Below, in pieces: positions 36,667 to 45,504 of a stretch of 64,000 nt of DNA. Source of the DNA: Janthinobacterium sp. SUN073 (GTDB taxonomy: Bacteria; Pseudomonadota; Gammaproteobacteria; Burkholderiales; Burkholderiaceae_D); contig NZ_JAPUBT010000002.1 in the NCBI RefSeq assembly GCF_030397665.1, positions 157,383-221,382 on the forward strand. The letters run 5' to 3'. The notes below the pieces were generated by a model. That model ran no database searches. It saw only the letters and a program-made list of their open reading frames with translations, and had not been told where the DNA came from. Each line of letters begins with the position of its first letter. Position 1 is the first letter of the stretch. The translations under genes and the position numbers were made by a program.

Positions 36667-37517
36667 GGCTGATTTCCTTCTGGCGGCGTTGAACTGAGGC
36701 CCAGCCCCGTCACTTGCCAGCCATTCTTGCCTTGTTTCCATTGAAATTGCTGGCCGAACCAGGCCAGTTCCAGCTCGCGCCGGATGCGGTTCGAATCCGT
36801 GCGGCCCTGGCGCGCCTTGATGGCGGCGCCCGCCTGTTCTGAAGCGGCATCCGACAACGGTTTCAGCCACCGTTGATAAGTATCGGGCGGCAAGGCCAGC
36901 ACGCCGGCCACGCCGTCGTCGCGCGTGGCGACGATGACTTGCAACTTGGTCAGCTTCCTGGCGAGATAGGCGCCGCGCCGCCCGTCTGGCGAGACGGAGA
37001 CCAGCATGGCGGGCGCATAATCGCCCGTGACGCCGCCCGGCACGTCAAACCACAGCAGTTCGCCCGTGCCCGTGTCGAGCGCGCGGCCATCGCGGGCAAA
37101 CAGCAGCAGTTCGGGACGGCCCGGCTGCGGCACGCCCCATTCGGGGTCGCGCTCCGTGCGCACCATGCTGTCACGCTGCATGGGACTGATGGGACGCATC
37201 AGCGGTTCGCCATTCTGCACGCCGATCAATATCGTGCCCTGTCCCGTATAGCCCTTGGTAAACGCCAGCAACATGGGCTGGCCCTCGCGCGTGGCTTTGA
37301 GGGGCCGCACTTCCACCACTTCGCGCGCGCCGCCGGGCCAGTAGCCGTGCCGGCGGAAAGTCAAGGTAACGAGCGGGTCGTGGCGGTCACGCGTGACGAC
37401 GAAGTCGCCGTATTGCCGCATCACCGGCACGTAGGGCGCTTGCGCTTGCGCGCAAGGCACGATGGCGGCGGCGAGCGTGGCGGCCGCCGCCAGGCGGCAA
37501 AAGGAGAGGGACAGCAT
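36663..37517 (-). CDS. Secreted hypothetical protein, partner of the lipoprotein
   Basis: A 284-residue protein with a signal peptide (MLSLSFCRLAAAATLAAAIVPCAQAQA). The mature part is beta-rich, with no recognised family: YGDFVVTRDRHDPLVTLTFRRHGYW, then LLAFTKGYTGQGTILIGVQNGEP, and a WD/beta-propeller-like GYLARKLTKLQVIV. ATG 37517 is preferred over the upstream in-frame ATG 37559 because the signal peptide starts there. It is the first gene of a two-gene unit with the lipoprotein (4-bp overlap). Confidence 0.75.
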   Translation of the reverse strand: MLSLSFCRLAAAATLAAAIVPCAQAQAPYVPVMRQYGDFVVTRDRHDPLVTLTFRRHGYWPGGAREVVEVRPLKATREGQPMLLAFTKGYTGQGTILIGVQNGEPLMRPISPMQRDSMVRTERDPEWGVPQPGRPELLLFARDGRALDTGTGELLWFDVPGGVTGDYAPAMLVSVSPDGRRGAYLARKLTKLQVIVATRDDGVAGVLALPPDTYQRWLKPLSDAASEQAGAAIKARQGRTDSNRIRRELELAWFGQQFQWKQGKNGWQVTGLGLSSTPPEGNQP

Positions 37518-37598
37518 GGCATCCAGTAAAGGTCGCAAGGTGCGAAGGAGGCATATCATAGACGATTCCCCTCTAGCAACACTGTCCGATAGCCAACA

Positions 37599-38429
37599 TC
37601 AACGGCGCTGGATTTCGATCAGCTCGATTTCGAACAGCTTGGGCCACAGTTTGCCCGTGACAAACAAGCGCTTGCCGCGCGCATCCCAGGCAATGCCGTT
37701 GAGCACGGCGTCGGGATTGGCCGTGCCCCGCTGCCCGGGCGGCAGCAAGCCCGTCAGGTCGATCCAGCCCACGACCTTGCCGCTGGCCGGGTCGATGCGG
37801 GCGATCACGTCCGCGCCCCACACATTGGCGAACAACTCGCCGTTGACCATTTCCAGTTCATTCAGGCGGTCGATGGGGCGGCCTTCCGCCTTCACCTCGA
37901 AGCGACGCACCTCGGCCAGGGTTTTCGGATTGAGCACGCGGATGGCGGACGTGCCGTCGCTCATGTAGACAAATTTGCCATCACTGGCCAGGCCCCAGCC
38001 TTCGCCCGGGTAGCTGAAAGTGCGTTTCAATTTGAAGGTTTTCTGGTCAAACACATAACCGGTCTGCGCCATCCACGTCAGGCCAAGGATCTCATCGCCC
38101 ACGTCCGTGATGCCCTCGCCGAACACTTTTTTATCGAGCATGCTTTTCTGTAGCACCTTGCCCGTCGTCAATTCCACCTTGCGCAGCGAGGACTGGCCGT
38201 TCTGGCCCGTACTTTCATACAGGTGGCCATCCTTGAACAGCAAGCCCTGGGTGAAGGCCTGGGGATCGTGCGGATAGGTATTCTTGACGAAATAGCCATA
38301 TACAGGAAGCGCGGCCTGGGCGTAGCCCATCTCGCTCATCAGGCCCACGGTGCATAACAATCCCAGCAGCAGCGAGCCGGCGGTGCGTTTGATTTTGGCT
38401 GTAACCTTGGCGTTGACGTTGATGTTCAT
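37599..38429 (-). CDS. Glutaminyl-peptide cyclotransferase (plant-type)
   Basis: A 276-residue exported protein with an N-terminal signal/anchor (GSLLLGLLCTVGLM, cleavage near GYAQAA). It belongs to the plant/bacterial glutaminyl cyclase five-bladed propeller family. Landmarks are YPHDPQAFTQGLLF, YESTGQNGQSSLRKVEL, FGEGITDVGDEILGLTW, GEGWGLASDGKFVYMSDG and LNELEMVNGELFANVWG. It converts N-terminal Gln of peptides to pyroglutamate in the periplasm. ATG 38429 has a weak ribosome site. Confidence 0.9.
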   Translation of the reverse strand: MNINVNAKVTAKIKRTAGSLLLGLLCTVGLMSEMGYAQAALPVYGYFVKNTYPHDPQAFTQGLLFKDGHLYESTGQNGQSSLRKVELTTGKVLQKSMLDKKVFGEGITDVGDEILGLTWMAQTGYVFDQKTFKLKRTFSYPGEGWGLASDGKFVYMSDGTSAIRVLNPKTLAEVRRFEVKAEGRPIDRLNELEMVNGELFANVWGADVIARIDPASGKVVGWIDLTGLLPPGQRGTANPDAVLNGIAWDARGKRLFVTGKLWPKLFEIELIEIQRR

Positions 38430-38455
38430 CTGGTCGGGCGGAAGTTGGGAGTCGC

Positions 38456-39364
38456 CTATTGTAAACGTGCCGCGTCCGCCATGTGCGCCCTGACGAGGTC
38501 CAGCCAGGCGCGTGCCGCGAACGACAGCCGCCCGCCGCGGCGCCAGGCCAGCATCAGATTCCACTCCACGGGCGGGCCGGCCAGGGGAATCACGGCAAAC
38601 TGCGCGGCATCAAGCGTGTCGCAATACATCTTCGGCAGCAGACAGATGCCCACGCCCAGCCGCACCAGCGAGGCAATAAAGTCCCACTGGCCGCTGCGGC
38701 CCGTGATGCGCGGCGCGAAACCGGCGCGCTGGCAAGCGTCCAGCACGATGTCGTTCAGGGCAAACGCGGCGCCATAGAAAATGAAGGGACTGTCGGCCAG
38801 CTCGGCCAGGGCCACGGAAGCGCGTCCCTGCCACGGCGAGCCGGGCGCAGCCAGCAGGCACAGCGGTGAGCGCACGAGGGGCAGCGCCTCGAAATCCTGC
38901 CAGGTGGCCGCATTGCCCGGATAGTCGAGCATGGTGCCCAGTTCCACCGTGCCGGTGCGCAAGTCGCGCTCGATCGCTTGCGTGCCGCTTTCATACATCT
39001 TCAGTTCGATGCCCGGATAGCGCTGATGGTATTCGGCCAGCCACGGCGCCAGCGTGGAATGCGTCTGCGGCGACACGCCGACGCGCAATTCTCCCCGCTC
39101 AAGGTGTTGCAGGTCGCGCAATTCCACCTTCAGTTCCGCGTGCAGGGCCAGCAGCTCATGCGCACGCGACAACACCACCTTGCCCGCGTCCGTCAAGGTA
39201 AAACGCTTGCCGGCGCGGTCCAGCAAGGCCAGGTCCAGCGACTGTTCCAGCTGGGCAATCATCTTGCTGACGGTGGGCTGCGTCACGTGCAGCTTGTTTG
39301 CTGCGCGCGTAAAACTATTCTGCTCAACCACTTCGACGAAGTAGCGCAGGGAGCGGATATCCAT
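38456..39364 (-). CDS. LysR-family regulator, CidR-like
   Basis: A 302-residue LysR transcription factor. The N-terminal winged helix reads MDIRSLRYFVEVVEQNSFTRAANKLHVTQPTVSKMIAQLE, and the C-terminal co-inducer domain follows with GELRVGVSPQTHSTLAPWL. It is divergent from the cidA/cidB-like pair, 103 bp away, the usual position of their LysR regulator (CidR). A T-N11-A type site lies in the shared gap. It likely controls the membrane pair in response to an acidic or overflow metabolite (acetate in known CidR), which is inference here. Confidence 0.9.
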   Translation of the reverse strand: MDIRSLRYFVEVVEQNSFTRAANKLHVTQPTVSKMIAQLEQSLDLALLDRAGKRFTLTDAGKVVLSRAHELLALHAELKVELRDLQHLERGELRVGVSPQTHSTLAPWLAEYHQRYPGIELKMYESGTQAIERDLRTGTVELGTMLDYPGNAATWQDFEALPLVRSPLCLLAAPGSPWQGRASVALAELADSPFIFYGAAFALNDIVLDACQRAGFAPRITGRSGQWDFIASLVRLGVGICLLPKMYCDTLDAAQFAVIPLAGPPVEWNLMLAWRRGGRLSFAARAWLDLVRAHMADAARLQ

Positions 39365-39369
39365 GATGC

Positions 39370-39384
39370 ATTCCAATATCGAAT
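39370..39384 (+). promoter_or_regulatory. LysR-type operator (ATTC-N7-GAAT)
   Basis: ATTCCAATATCGAAT is a 15-bp palindrome of T-N11-A type, 6 bp upstream of the LysR start and about 84 bp before the CidA-like gene. Its location in the divergent gap fits LysR binding. Confidence 0.6.
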
Positions 39385-39467
39385 GATAATCATGAGTTTA
39401 AGTCATTTTATCTTTTGATGTGGGGTCACTACAATGAAACCTTCCCCCAGCCGTTTGAAAGCCTGCC

Positions 39468-39926
39468 GTGAAAGCCTTGCACTGTTCCACCGCCGCCCTG
39501 CCCTCCCTCCCCGTCTGGCGCCAACCCGCGCAGACCGCGTGGCAAGTGGGCGTGCTGATTGCCGCCTGGTGGTTGGCCGACGAGGCCGCTTCCGCCCTGC
39601 ACTTGCCGTTTTCCGGCGGCGTCGTCGGTCTGTTCGTGCTGGTGGCCCTGCTGCTGTCGGGCTGGGTGCGTCCGACCACCATCGAACTGGGCGCGAACTG
39701 GCTGCTGGCCAACATGCTGCTGTTCTTTATCCCGCTGGTGGTATCCGTGGTGCAATTTACGCAACTATTGAAATCGCAAGGTCTGATGCTGTTCGTGAAT
39801 ATTGGCCTGGGCTTTGCCAGCGTGATGCTGGCCACGGCGTTGACGGTGGAATGGGTGTGCCGCTATGAACGCAAGTTGCGTCTGAATAAGCTGCTGCGCC
39901 AGCGCGCAGCCAGGGCGCAAGCATGA
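39468..39926 (+). CDS. cidA: CidA/LrgA family holin-like membrane protein
   Basis: A 152-residue membrane protein with four hydrophobic segments. The family core is LPFSGGVVGLFVLVALLLSGWV and ANWLLANMLLFFIPLVVSVVQF. The start appears to be GTG 39468; no strong ribosome site is present. It overlaps the CidB/LrgB gene by 4 bp. The pair is proposed to control cell-wall hydrolase release or to export pyruvate/organic acids; either role is known from other bacteria only. Confidence 0.88.
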   Translation: MKALHCSTAALPSLPVWRQPAQTAWQVGVLIAAWWLADEAASALHLPFSGGVVGLFVLVALLLSGWVRPTTIELGANWLLANMLLFFIPLVVSVVQFTQLLKSQGLMLFVNIGLGFASVMLATALTVEWVCRYERKLRLNKLLRQRAARAQA

Positions 39927-40612
39927 GTACCCTGGCCTTGTCCCTGCTGTTTTTGCTGCTGACCCTGGTCTTGTTCTACGCCAACCAGGCCGTGCACCGC
40001 CGCCATCCGCATTTCTTGCTGACGCCCGCCATCTGCACCTCGGCGATACTGATCGTCATCGTGCAGGCGACCTCGACGCCGTTCGCCACGTATTTCGGCG
40101 AGACGCGCTGGCTGCCATGGCTGCTGGGGCCGGCCACCGTCGCCTTCGCCCTGCCCATCTTCCAGGAGCGCAAGCTGATCCGCAAGCATTGGCTGGCCTT
40201 GTCGCTGGGCAGCTGCGCCGGCATCGTGGCATCGGTGGCCGCCACCCTGCTGCTGGACCGGGTATTTGGCGTGCACGGCGACATGGCGCGCAGCCTGCTG
40301 GCGCGTTCCGTCTCGACGCCGTTCGCGCTGGAAGCGTCGCGCCACATGGGCGGCTCGGCCCAGCTGACGGGCATCTTCGTGGTGATGACGGGCTTGTTCG
40401 GCTTGATGCTGGGCAAACCGCTGCTGAAACTGCTGCCCTTGCGCATGCGCATCGCCCGTGGCGCCCCGTATGGTGCGGCCGCGCACGGCTTTGGCCTGTC
40501 CGTGGCGCGCCGGGTCGGTACGGAAGAAGGCGCCGTGGCCAGCCTGACGATGATTTTTTCGGGCGTCGTGACGGTGCTGCTGGCGCCGCTGCTGGGGCAT
40601 CTGCTGGGCTAA
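39923..40612 (+). CDS. cidB: CidB/LrgB family membrane protein
   Basis: A 229-residue membrane protein with about seven hydrophobic segments. Family landmarks are FLLTPAICTSAILIVIVQ, LLGPATVAFALPIFQ and the conserved loop SVSTPFALEASRHMGG, ending with GAAAHGFGLSVARRVGTEEGAVASLTMIFSG. ATG 39923 overlaps the CidA stop (ATGA). The two proteins act together in the inner membrane. Confidence 0.92.
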   Translation: MSTLALSLLFLLLTLVLFYANQAVHRRHPHFLLTPAICTSAILIVIVQATSTPFATYFGETRWLPWLLGPATVAFALPIFQERKLIRKHWLALSLGSCAGIVASVAATLLLDRVFGVHGDMARSLLARSVSTPFALEASRHMGGSAQLTGIFVVMTGLFGLMLGKPLLKLLPLRMRIARGAPYGAAAHGFGLSVARRVGTEEGAVASLTMIFSGVVTVLLAPLLGHLLG

Positions 40613-40678
40613 ACCGCCACGCCAGGGGCGTTTATCGGGGATAATACGTCTTTCCCCATTGCCAGCACCCGCGCCACG

Positions 40679-41770
40679 ATGAAATACCCTGCAGTCCTGC
40701 CTTTCAGCGACATCCTGCCCCGCTTGCATGAGTTCGATGCCATCATCGACGTGCGCAGCCCGTCCGAGTTCGCGGAAGACCATTTGCCGGGCGCCATCAA
40801 CCTGCCCGTGCTGGACGACGAGCAGCGCGTGCGCGTCGGCACGCTGTACAAGCAGACCAGCGCCTTCGAAGCGAAGAAGCTGGGCGCGGCGCTGATCGCG
40901 AAAAATATCGCGCGGCATATCGAAGACGGTTTTATCGCGCATCCGCACTCCTGGTCCCCGCTCGTGTATTGCTGGCGCGGCGGCAACCGCAGCGGCGCCA
41001 TGGCGCACATCCTGGCGCGCATCGGCTGGCCAGTCACGCAGCTCGACGGCGGCTACAAGGATTACCGGCGCCACGTGAACGCCGAGCTGGCCACCCTGCC
41101 CGAACGCTTCGACTTCATCAACGTGCTGTGCGGCCCCACGGGCAGCGGCAAGAGCCGTTTGCTGCAAGTGCTGCACAAACAAGGCGCACAGGTGATCGAC
41201 CTGGAAGACCTGGCGGCCCACCGCGGCTCCGTGCTGGGCGGCTTGCCGGACGCGGACCAGCCCTCGCAAAAGGCGTTTGAAAGCGCGCTGTGGCAGCAGT
41301 TGCGCCATTTCGACCCTACGCTCCCCGTGTTCATCGAGTCCGAAAGCAAGAAAGTGGGCCGGCTGCGCGTGCCCGACGCGCTGATGGAGAAAATGCGCGC
41401 GGCCGCATGCACCGACGTGCGCCTGGACATTGGGGAGCGTGTGCAATTGCTGATGCAGGATTACGAACATTTCGTCGGCGACCCGACGCGCCTGAACGTG
41501 CAGCTGGCCCTGTTGACGCAGCTGCATGGCAAGGAGAAAATTGCCCACTGGCAGCAACTGGCCACGGCGGGCCGCATGGCCGAGCTGGTGGAAGAGTTGC
41601 TGGTCCAGCATTACGACCCCGTCTACCGGCAATCGATCGCCCGCAACTTCAGCCGCTACGCCCAGGCGACGCCGCTGGTCTTGCCCGATATTTCAGAACA
41701 TGCCTTTGAGCAAGCCGCGCACGCATTATGTGCTATCGTCGGCGAACCCCGTACCGCCAGCGCCGCGTGA
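40679..41770 (+). CDS. mnmH: tRNA 2-selenouridine synthase
   Basis: A 363-residue enzyme that replaces sulfur by selenium in the 2-thiouridine at tRNA wobble position 34, using selenophosphate. An N-terminal rhodanese domain (IIDVRSPSEFAEDHLPGAINLPV) carries the active Cys98 in VYCWRGGNRSG. A P-loop GPTGSGKS lies at about residues 152-159. The downstream gene, 45 bp away, is selD, which supplies selenophosphate. No selA, selB or SECIS-like element was noticed in the window, so selenium may serve tRNA modification. Confidence 0.95.
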   Translation: MKYPAVLPFSDILPRLHEFDAIIDVRSPSEFAEDHLPGAINLPVLDDEQRVRVGTLYKQTSAFEAKKLGAALIAKNIARHIEDGFIAHPHSWSPLVYCWRGGNRSGAMAHILARIGWPVTQLDGGYKDYRRHVNAELATLPERFDFINVLCGPTGSGKSRLLQVLHKQGAQVIDLEDLAAHRGSVLGGLPDADQPSQKAFESALWQQLRHFDPTLPVFIESESKKVGRLRVPDALMEKMRAAACTDVRLDIGERVQLLMQDYEHFVGDPTRLNVQLALLTQLHGKEKIAHWQQLATAGRMAELVEELLVQHYDPVYRQSIARNFSRYAQATPLVLPDISEHAFEQAAHALCAIVGEPRTASAA

Positions 41771-41815
41771 ACGCTGGCGCCGCCTTTCATACTTTTTTTC
41801 AGCAGGATGACGACC

Positions 41816-42871
41816 ATGTCCGATAGCATTCCCACCCCCATCCGATTGACCGAATTTGCCCATGGCGGCGGCTGCGGCTGCAAAATTGCGCCCGGCGTGC
41901 TGGCCGATATTTTAAAGGGCAGCGGCGGCTTTCCCCTGCCGAAAGAATTACTGGTCGGCATAGAAACCTCGGATGACGCGGCCGTCTACCAGCTCAACGA
42001 CGAGCAAGCGCTGATCGCCACGACGGATTTCTTCATGCCCATCGTCGATGACCCGTTCGACTTTGGCCGCATCGCCGCCACCAACGCCATTTCCGACGTG
42101 TACGCCATGGGCGGCACACCCATCATGGCGCTGGCCCTGGTGGGCATGCCGATCAACAAGCTGCCGGTGGAAACCATCGGCCTCATCTTGAAAGGCGGCG
42201 AAACCATCTGCGCCCAGGCCGGCATCCCCATCGCGGGCGGCCACACCATCGATTCCGTCGAGCCGATCTATGGCCTGGTCGTGCTGGGCCTGGTCCACCC
42301 CTCGCAGGTGAAACGCAACGCGGGTGCGCGCGCCGGCGACAAACTGGTATTGGGCAAACCGATCGGCGTGGGCATCCTCTCGGCCGCGCTGAAGAAAAAT
42401 GCGCTGGACGCGGACGGCTACACGTCCTTGATCGACAACACCACCAAATTGAATACCCCGGGCAAGAAGCTGGCCTTGCTCGATGGCGTGCATGCGCTGA
42501 CGGATGTGACGGGCTTCGGCTTGCTGGGCCACACCCTGGAACTGGCGCGCGGCGCCAAGTTGCAAGCCCGCATCGCCATGGCTGACGTGCCGCTGCTGCC
42601 GCAAGTGCAGCAACTGGCGCAGAATGGCAACATCACGGGTGCTTCCGGCCGCAACTGGCAGGGGTACGGCGCACAAGTGGCGCTGGCCGACAGCCTCAGT
42701 GCCATCGACAAGGCGATCCTGACGGACCCGCAAACGGCCGGCCCTCTGCTGGTGGCCTGTGCGCCGGAAGCCGTCGAGCAAGTGCTGGCGATTTTCCGCG
42801 CCGAAGGCTTTGCCGACGCCGTCGTCATCGGCGAGATGCAGGATGGCAGTACCGGGGTTTCCGTATATTAA
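41816..42871 (+). CDS. selD: Selenide, water dikinase
   Basis: A 351-residue enzyme producing selenophosphate from selenide and ATP. The N-terminal catalytic motif HGGGCGCK gives Cys20 (equivalent to the active Cys of E. coli SelD) and Lys23, so it is the Cys form, not selenocysteine. Aspartates that bind metal lie in ETSDDAAVY and TTDFFMPIVDDP. ATG 41816 is chosen over ATG 41807 because AGGATG lies at the right distance. It sits between mnmH and the selenium-transport-type ABC genes. Confidence 0.95.
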   Translation: MSDSIPTPIRLTEFAHGGGCGCKIAPGVLADILKGSGGFPLPKELLVGIETSDDAAVYQLNDEQALIATTDFFMPIVDDPFDFGRIAATNAISDVYAMGGTPIMALALVGMPINKLPVETIGLILKGGETICAQAGIPIAGGHTIDSVEPIYGLVVLGLVHPSQVKRNAGARAGDKLVLGKPIGVGILSAALKKNALDADGYTSLIDNTTKLNTPGKKLALLDGVHALTDVTGFGLLGHTLELARGAKLQARIAMADVPLLPQVQQLAQNGNITGASGRNWQGYGAQVALADSLSAIDKAILTDPQTAGPLLVACAPEAVEQVLAIFRAEGFADAVVIGEMQDGSTGVSVY

Positions 42872-42897
42872 TGAACAATTTTTTCAAAGGCAGTCCC

Positions 42898-43767
42898 ATG
42901 ATCACGTTCTCCAACAAATTCCCCGCCATCCTGGCCACCGTTGCGGCCACCTTGGCCATCCACAGCGGCCTGGCGCAGGCGCAGCAAGTGTTGCGCGTGT
43001 CGGCCATCCCCGACGAAGCGCCGACGGAATTGCAGCGCAAGTTCAAGCCGCTGGGCAGTTACCTGGAAAAGAAGCTGGGCATGAAGGTGGAATTTACGCC
43101 CGTCACCGACTACGCGGCGTCCGTGGAAGGCTTGATCAATCACAAGCTCGACATGGTCTGGTTCGGCGGTTTTACCTTCGTGCAAGCCAACGTGCGCAGC
43201 GGCGGCAAGATCGTGCCGCTGGTGCAGCGCGAGGAAGACACGAAATTCCGCTCCGTGTTCGTCACCACCAGCAAGGACATCAATCAATTGTCCGACCTGA
43301 AGGGCAAGAATTTCACGTTCGGCTCGGAATCGTCGACCTCCGGCCACTTGATGCCCCGTTACTACTTGCTGGCCGCCAAGATCAACCCGGACACGGACAT
43401 GAAGCGCATCGCGTTTTCGGGCGCGCATGACGCCACCGTGGCGGCAGTGGCCGGCGGCAAGGTCGATGCGGGCACCTTGAACATTTCCGTGTGGGAAAAG
43501 CTGGTGGAAGCCAAAAAGGTCGACCCAGCCAAGGTGCGCGTGTTCTACACGACACCCGGCTACTATGATTACAACTGGAGCGTGCGCGCCGACATGAATC
43601 CCGTCGTGCGCAAGAAGCTGACGGACGCCTTCCTGGAGTTGGACCCATCCACGCCGGAAGGCAAGGAAATCCTGGACCTGCAGCGCGCCACGAAGTTCAT
43701 CCCGACCAAGGCCGAGAATTACAAGGATATCGAAGCGGCTGCGCGCGATGCGAAGTTGTTGAAGTAG
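42898..43767 (+). CDS. PhnD-like substrate-binding protein, putative selenium oxyanion transporter
   Basis: A 289-residue periplasmic binding protein of the phosphonate (PhnD) superfamily. A signal peptide ends near GLAQAQQ. The core reads VLRVSAIPDEAPTELQRKFKPLGSYLEKKLGMKVEF and DMVWFGGFTFVQANVRSG. ATG 42898 is preferred because AAAGG lies 8 bases upstream; ATG 42871 overlaps the selD stop and lacks such a signal. Linkage to mnmH-selD suggests the ligand is a selenium species such as selenite or selenate, not phosphonate. This is inference from context. Confidence 0.9.
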   Translation: MITFSNKFPAILATVAATLAIHSGLAQAQQVLRVSAIPDEAPTELQRKFKPLGSYLEKKLGMKVEFTPVTDYAASVEGLINHKLDMVWFGGFTFVQANVRSGGKIVPLVQREEDTKFRSVFVTTSKDINQLSDLKGKNFTFGSESSTSGHLMPRYYLLAAKINPDTDMKRIAFSGAHDATVAAVAGGKVDAGTLNISVWEKLVEAKKVDPAKVRVFYTTPGYYDYNWSVRADMNPVVRKKLTDAFLELDPSTPEGKEILDLQRATKFIPTKAENYKDIEAAARDAKLLK

Positions 43768-43784
43768 GCCCAACAGCAAAATCC

Positions 43785-43811
43785 GGGGTCGGACCCTCAG
43801 GGTCCGACCCC
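43785..43811. terminator. GGGGTCGGACCC hairpin
   Basis: GGGGTCGGACCC / GGGTCCGACCCC form a perfect 12-bp stem with a 3-base loop between the binding-protein and ATPase genes. There is no adjacent U tract. It may be an intergenic palindromic repeat or a partial terminator that lowers ATPase/permease expression relative to the binding protein. Confidence 0.6.
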
Positions 43812-43867
43812 AGCCCTTGCTTTTGGGTTAACAATCGCGACACACCACCCCCACACCGAAACATCGC

Positions 43868-44680
43868 ATGACATTCCAACTTCACAAGGTAAGCGTCCAC
43901 CACGCGGGTGCCGCCGGCAATGCGCTGGCCCTGCGCGAGCTGGACCTGGACGTGGCCCAGGGTGAACAGATCGCCCTGATCGGCCCTTCCGGCGCCGGCA
44001 AGACCAGCCTGCTGCACACGCTGGCCTGCGCCCTGCGCCCGGAATCGGGCACATTAAGCGTCCTCGGCAGTTCCCCGTGGCTGATCGGCAGCGCCGCGCG
44101 CCATGCCTTGCGCGCGCGTCTGTTTTTGGCGCCGCAAACGCCGCCGCTGCCGCCGCGCCAGCGGGTCGTCAACGCCGTGCTGGCGGGCCGCTTGCCGCAA
44201 TGGAGCTTGTGGACGGCCATCCGTTCCCTGCTGGCGCCCGTCGACCCGCGCGCCGCGTGGGAAGCATTAGGCAAATTCAACCTGCAGGACAAACTGTATG
44301 CGCGCGTCGACCGCCTGTCCGGCGGCGAACGCCAGCGCTGCGGCATGGCCCGCGCGCTGGTGTCGAATGCGCAAGTATTCCTCGTCGACGAACCCTTGTC
44401 CGCGCTCGACCCCACTCTGGCCCTGCAAACGATCCATGTGCTGCAGGCGGAAGCGACGGCGCGCAACGCCACCCTGATCTGCAGCCTGCACCAGGTGGAC
44501 ATCGCGCGCGCCTGTTTTACGCGCATCGTCGCCCTGCGCGACGGCCAGGTCGTCTTCGACTTGCCGGCTAGCGCGGTCAGCGACGCCATGATCACCGAAC
44601 TGTACCGCAACAAGGCCGATCCCGCGCCGCAGTTCGAGGCCGTGGAGGCTAACTTGGACGCCGCGAGGCCGCTTTGCTGA
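43868..44680 (+). CDS. ABC transporter ATP-binding protein (PhnC-like)
   Basis: A 270-residue ATPase. The Walker A motif is GPSGAGKTS near residue 39, the signature is LSGGERQRCGMARAL, and Walker B is VFLVDEPLSALDP. The layout resembles PhnC of phosphonate importers. It follows the binding-protein gene after a 100-bp gap with a hairpin and precedes two permease genes, so it powers the putative selenium importer. Confidence 0.92.
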   Translation: MTFQLHKVSVHHAGAAGNALALRELDLDVAQGEQIALIGPSGAGKTSLLHTLACALRPESGTLSVLGSSPWLIGSAARHALRARLFLAPQTPPLPPRQRVVNAVLAGRLPQWSLWTAIRSLLAPVDPRAAWEALGKFNLQDKLYARVDRLSGGERQRCGMARALVSNAQVFLVDEPLSALDPTLALQTIHVLQAEATARNATLICSLHQVDIARACFTRIVALRDGQVVFDLPASAVSDAMITELYRNKADPAPQFEAVEANLDAARPLC

Positions 44681-44691
44681 CGAGCACCGCC

Positions 44692-45504
44692 ATGCCGCGC
44701 GATCCCGCCTGGCGCGGTCGCCTGACCGGCGCCGCCATCGTGCTGCTGGTGCTGTGGCCGATGCTGGTGCAGGCCGAATTCAAGCCGTGGATTTTATTCG
44801 ATGCGCAAAGCCTGGCGGCCACCTGGCAATTCCTTGCCAGCTTCGTGCCGCCCGCTCACTCGCTGGAATTTTTGCAACTGGTGGCCATTTCCAGTTGGGA
44901 AACCATCGCCATGGCCACGGCCGGCATGGCGCTGGCCATGCTGGGGGCCATACCGCTGACCTTATTGGTGACGGAGCGATTGTCGATTTCACGCATCGGT
45001 TCCGGCCGGGTGTCGCCGCTGGCCGCCAGCGTGCGCCACAGTGTGCGCGCGGTGCTGGTGCTGCTGCGCAGCGTGCCGGAACTGGTGTGGGCCTTGCTAT
45101 TGGTGCGCATCGTGGGCCTGGGGCCGACGGCCGGCGTGATCGCGATTGCCCTCACGTATTGCGGCATGCTGGGCAAGGTGTATGCGGAAATCCTCGAATC
45201 GTCGGATGCATCGGCCTGCAACGCCTTGTTGAACAACGGCAGCGGCCGCCTGAAAACCTTGCTGTACGGCGCCCTGCCCGAATCGGCCGCCGAACTGGTG
45301 TCATACACGATTTACCGCTGGGAGTGCGCGATCCGCGGTTCCGTCGTCATGGGTTTTGTCGGTGCGGGCGGCCTGGGCCAGCGCATGGATGAATCGATGA
45401 AGATGATGGCCGGCAATGAACTGGCCACCATGCTGATGGTGTTCGTGCTGCTGGTGGCGGGCGCCGATGCGGTCTCGGCCATGCTGCGCCGGAGGCTGGC
45501 ATGA
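44692..45504 (+). CDS. ABC transporter permease 1 (PhnE-like)
   Basis: A 270-residue inner-membrane permease with about six hydrophobic segments. The conserved coupling region reads RSVPELVWALLLVRIVGLGPTAGVIAIAL and later LPESAAELVSYTIYRWECAIRGSVVMGFVGAGGLGQ. ATG 44692 is chosen; TTG 44674, overlapping the ATPase stop and behind GCGAGG, is a real alternative. It overlaps the second permease by ATGA. The two permeases should form a heterodimer. Confidence 0.9.
   Translation: MPRDPAWRGRLTGAAIVLLVLWPMLVQAEFKPWILFDAQSLAATWQFLASFVPPAHSLEFLQLVAISSWETIAMATAGMALAMLGAIPLTLLVTERLSISRIGSGRVSPLAASVRHSVRAVLVLLRSVPELVWALLLVRIVGLGPTAGVIAIALTYCGMLGKVYAEILESSDASACNALLNNGSGRLKTLLYGALPESAAELVSYTIYRWECAIRGSVVMGFVGAGGLGQRMDESMKMMAGNELATMLMVFVLLVAGADAVSAMLRRRLA

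Noticed and set aside
36784-36806. GGTTCGAATCCGTG, a tRNA T-loop-like string
   Set aside because: It lies inside the coding frame of the secreted protein gene and no acceptor or anticodon arm can be built around it.
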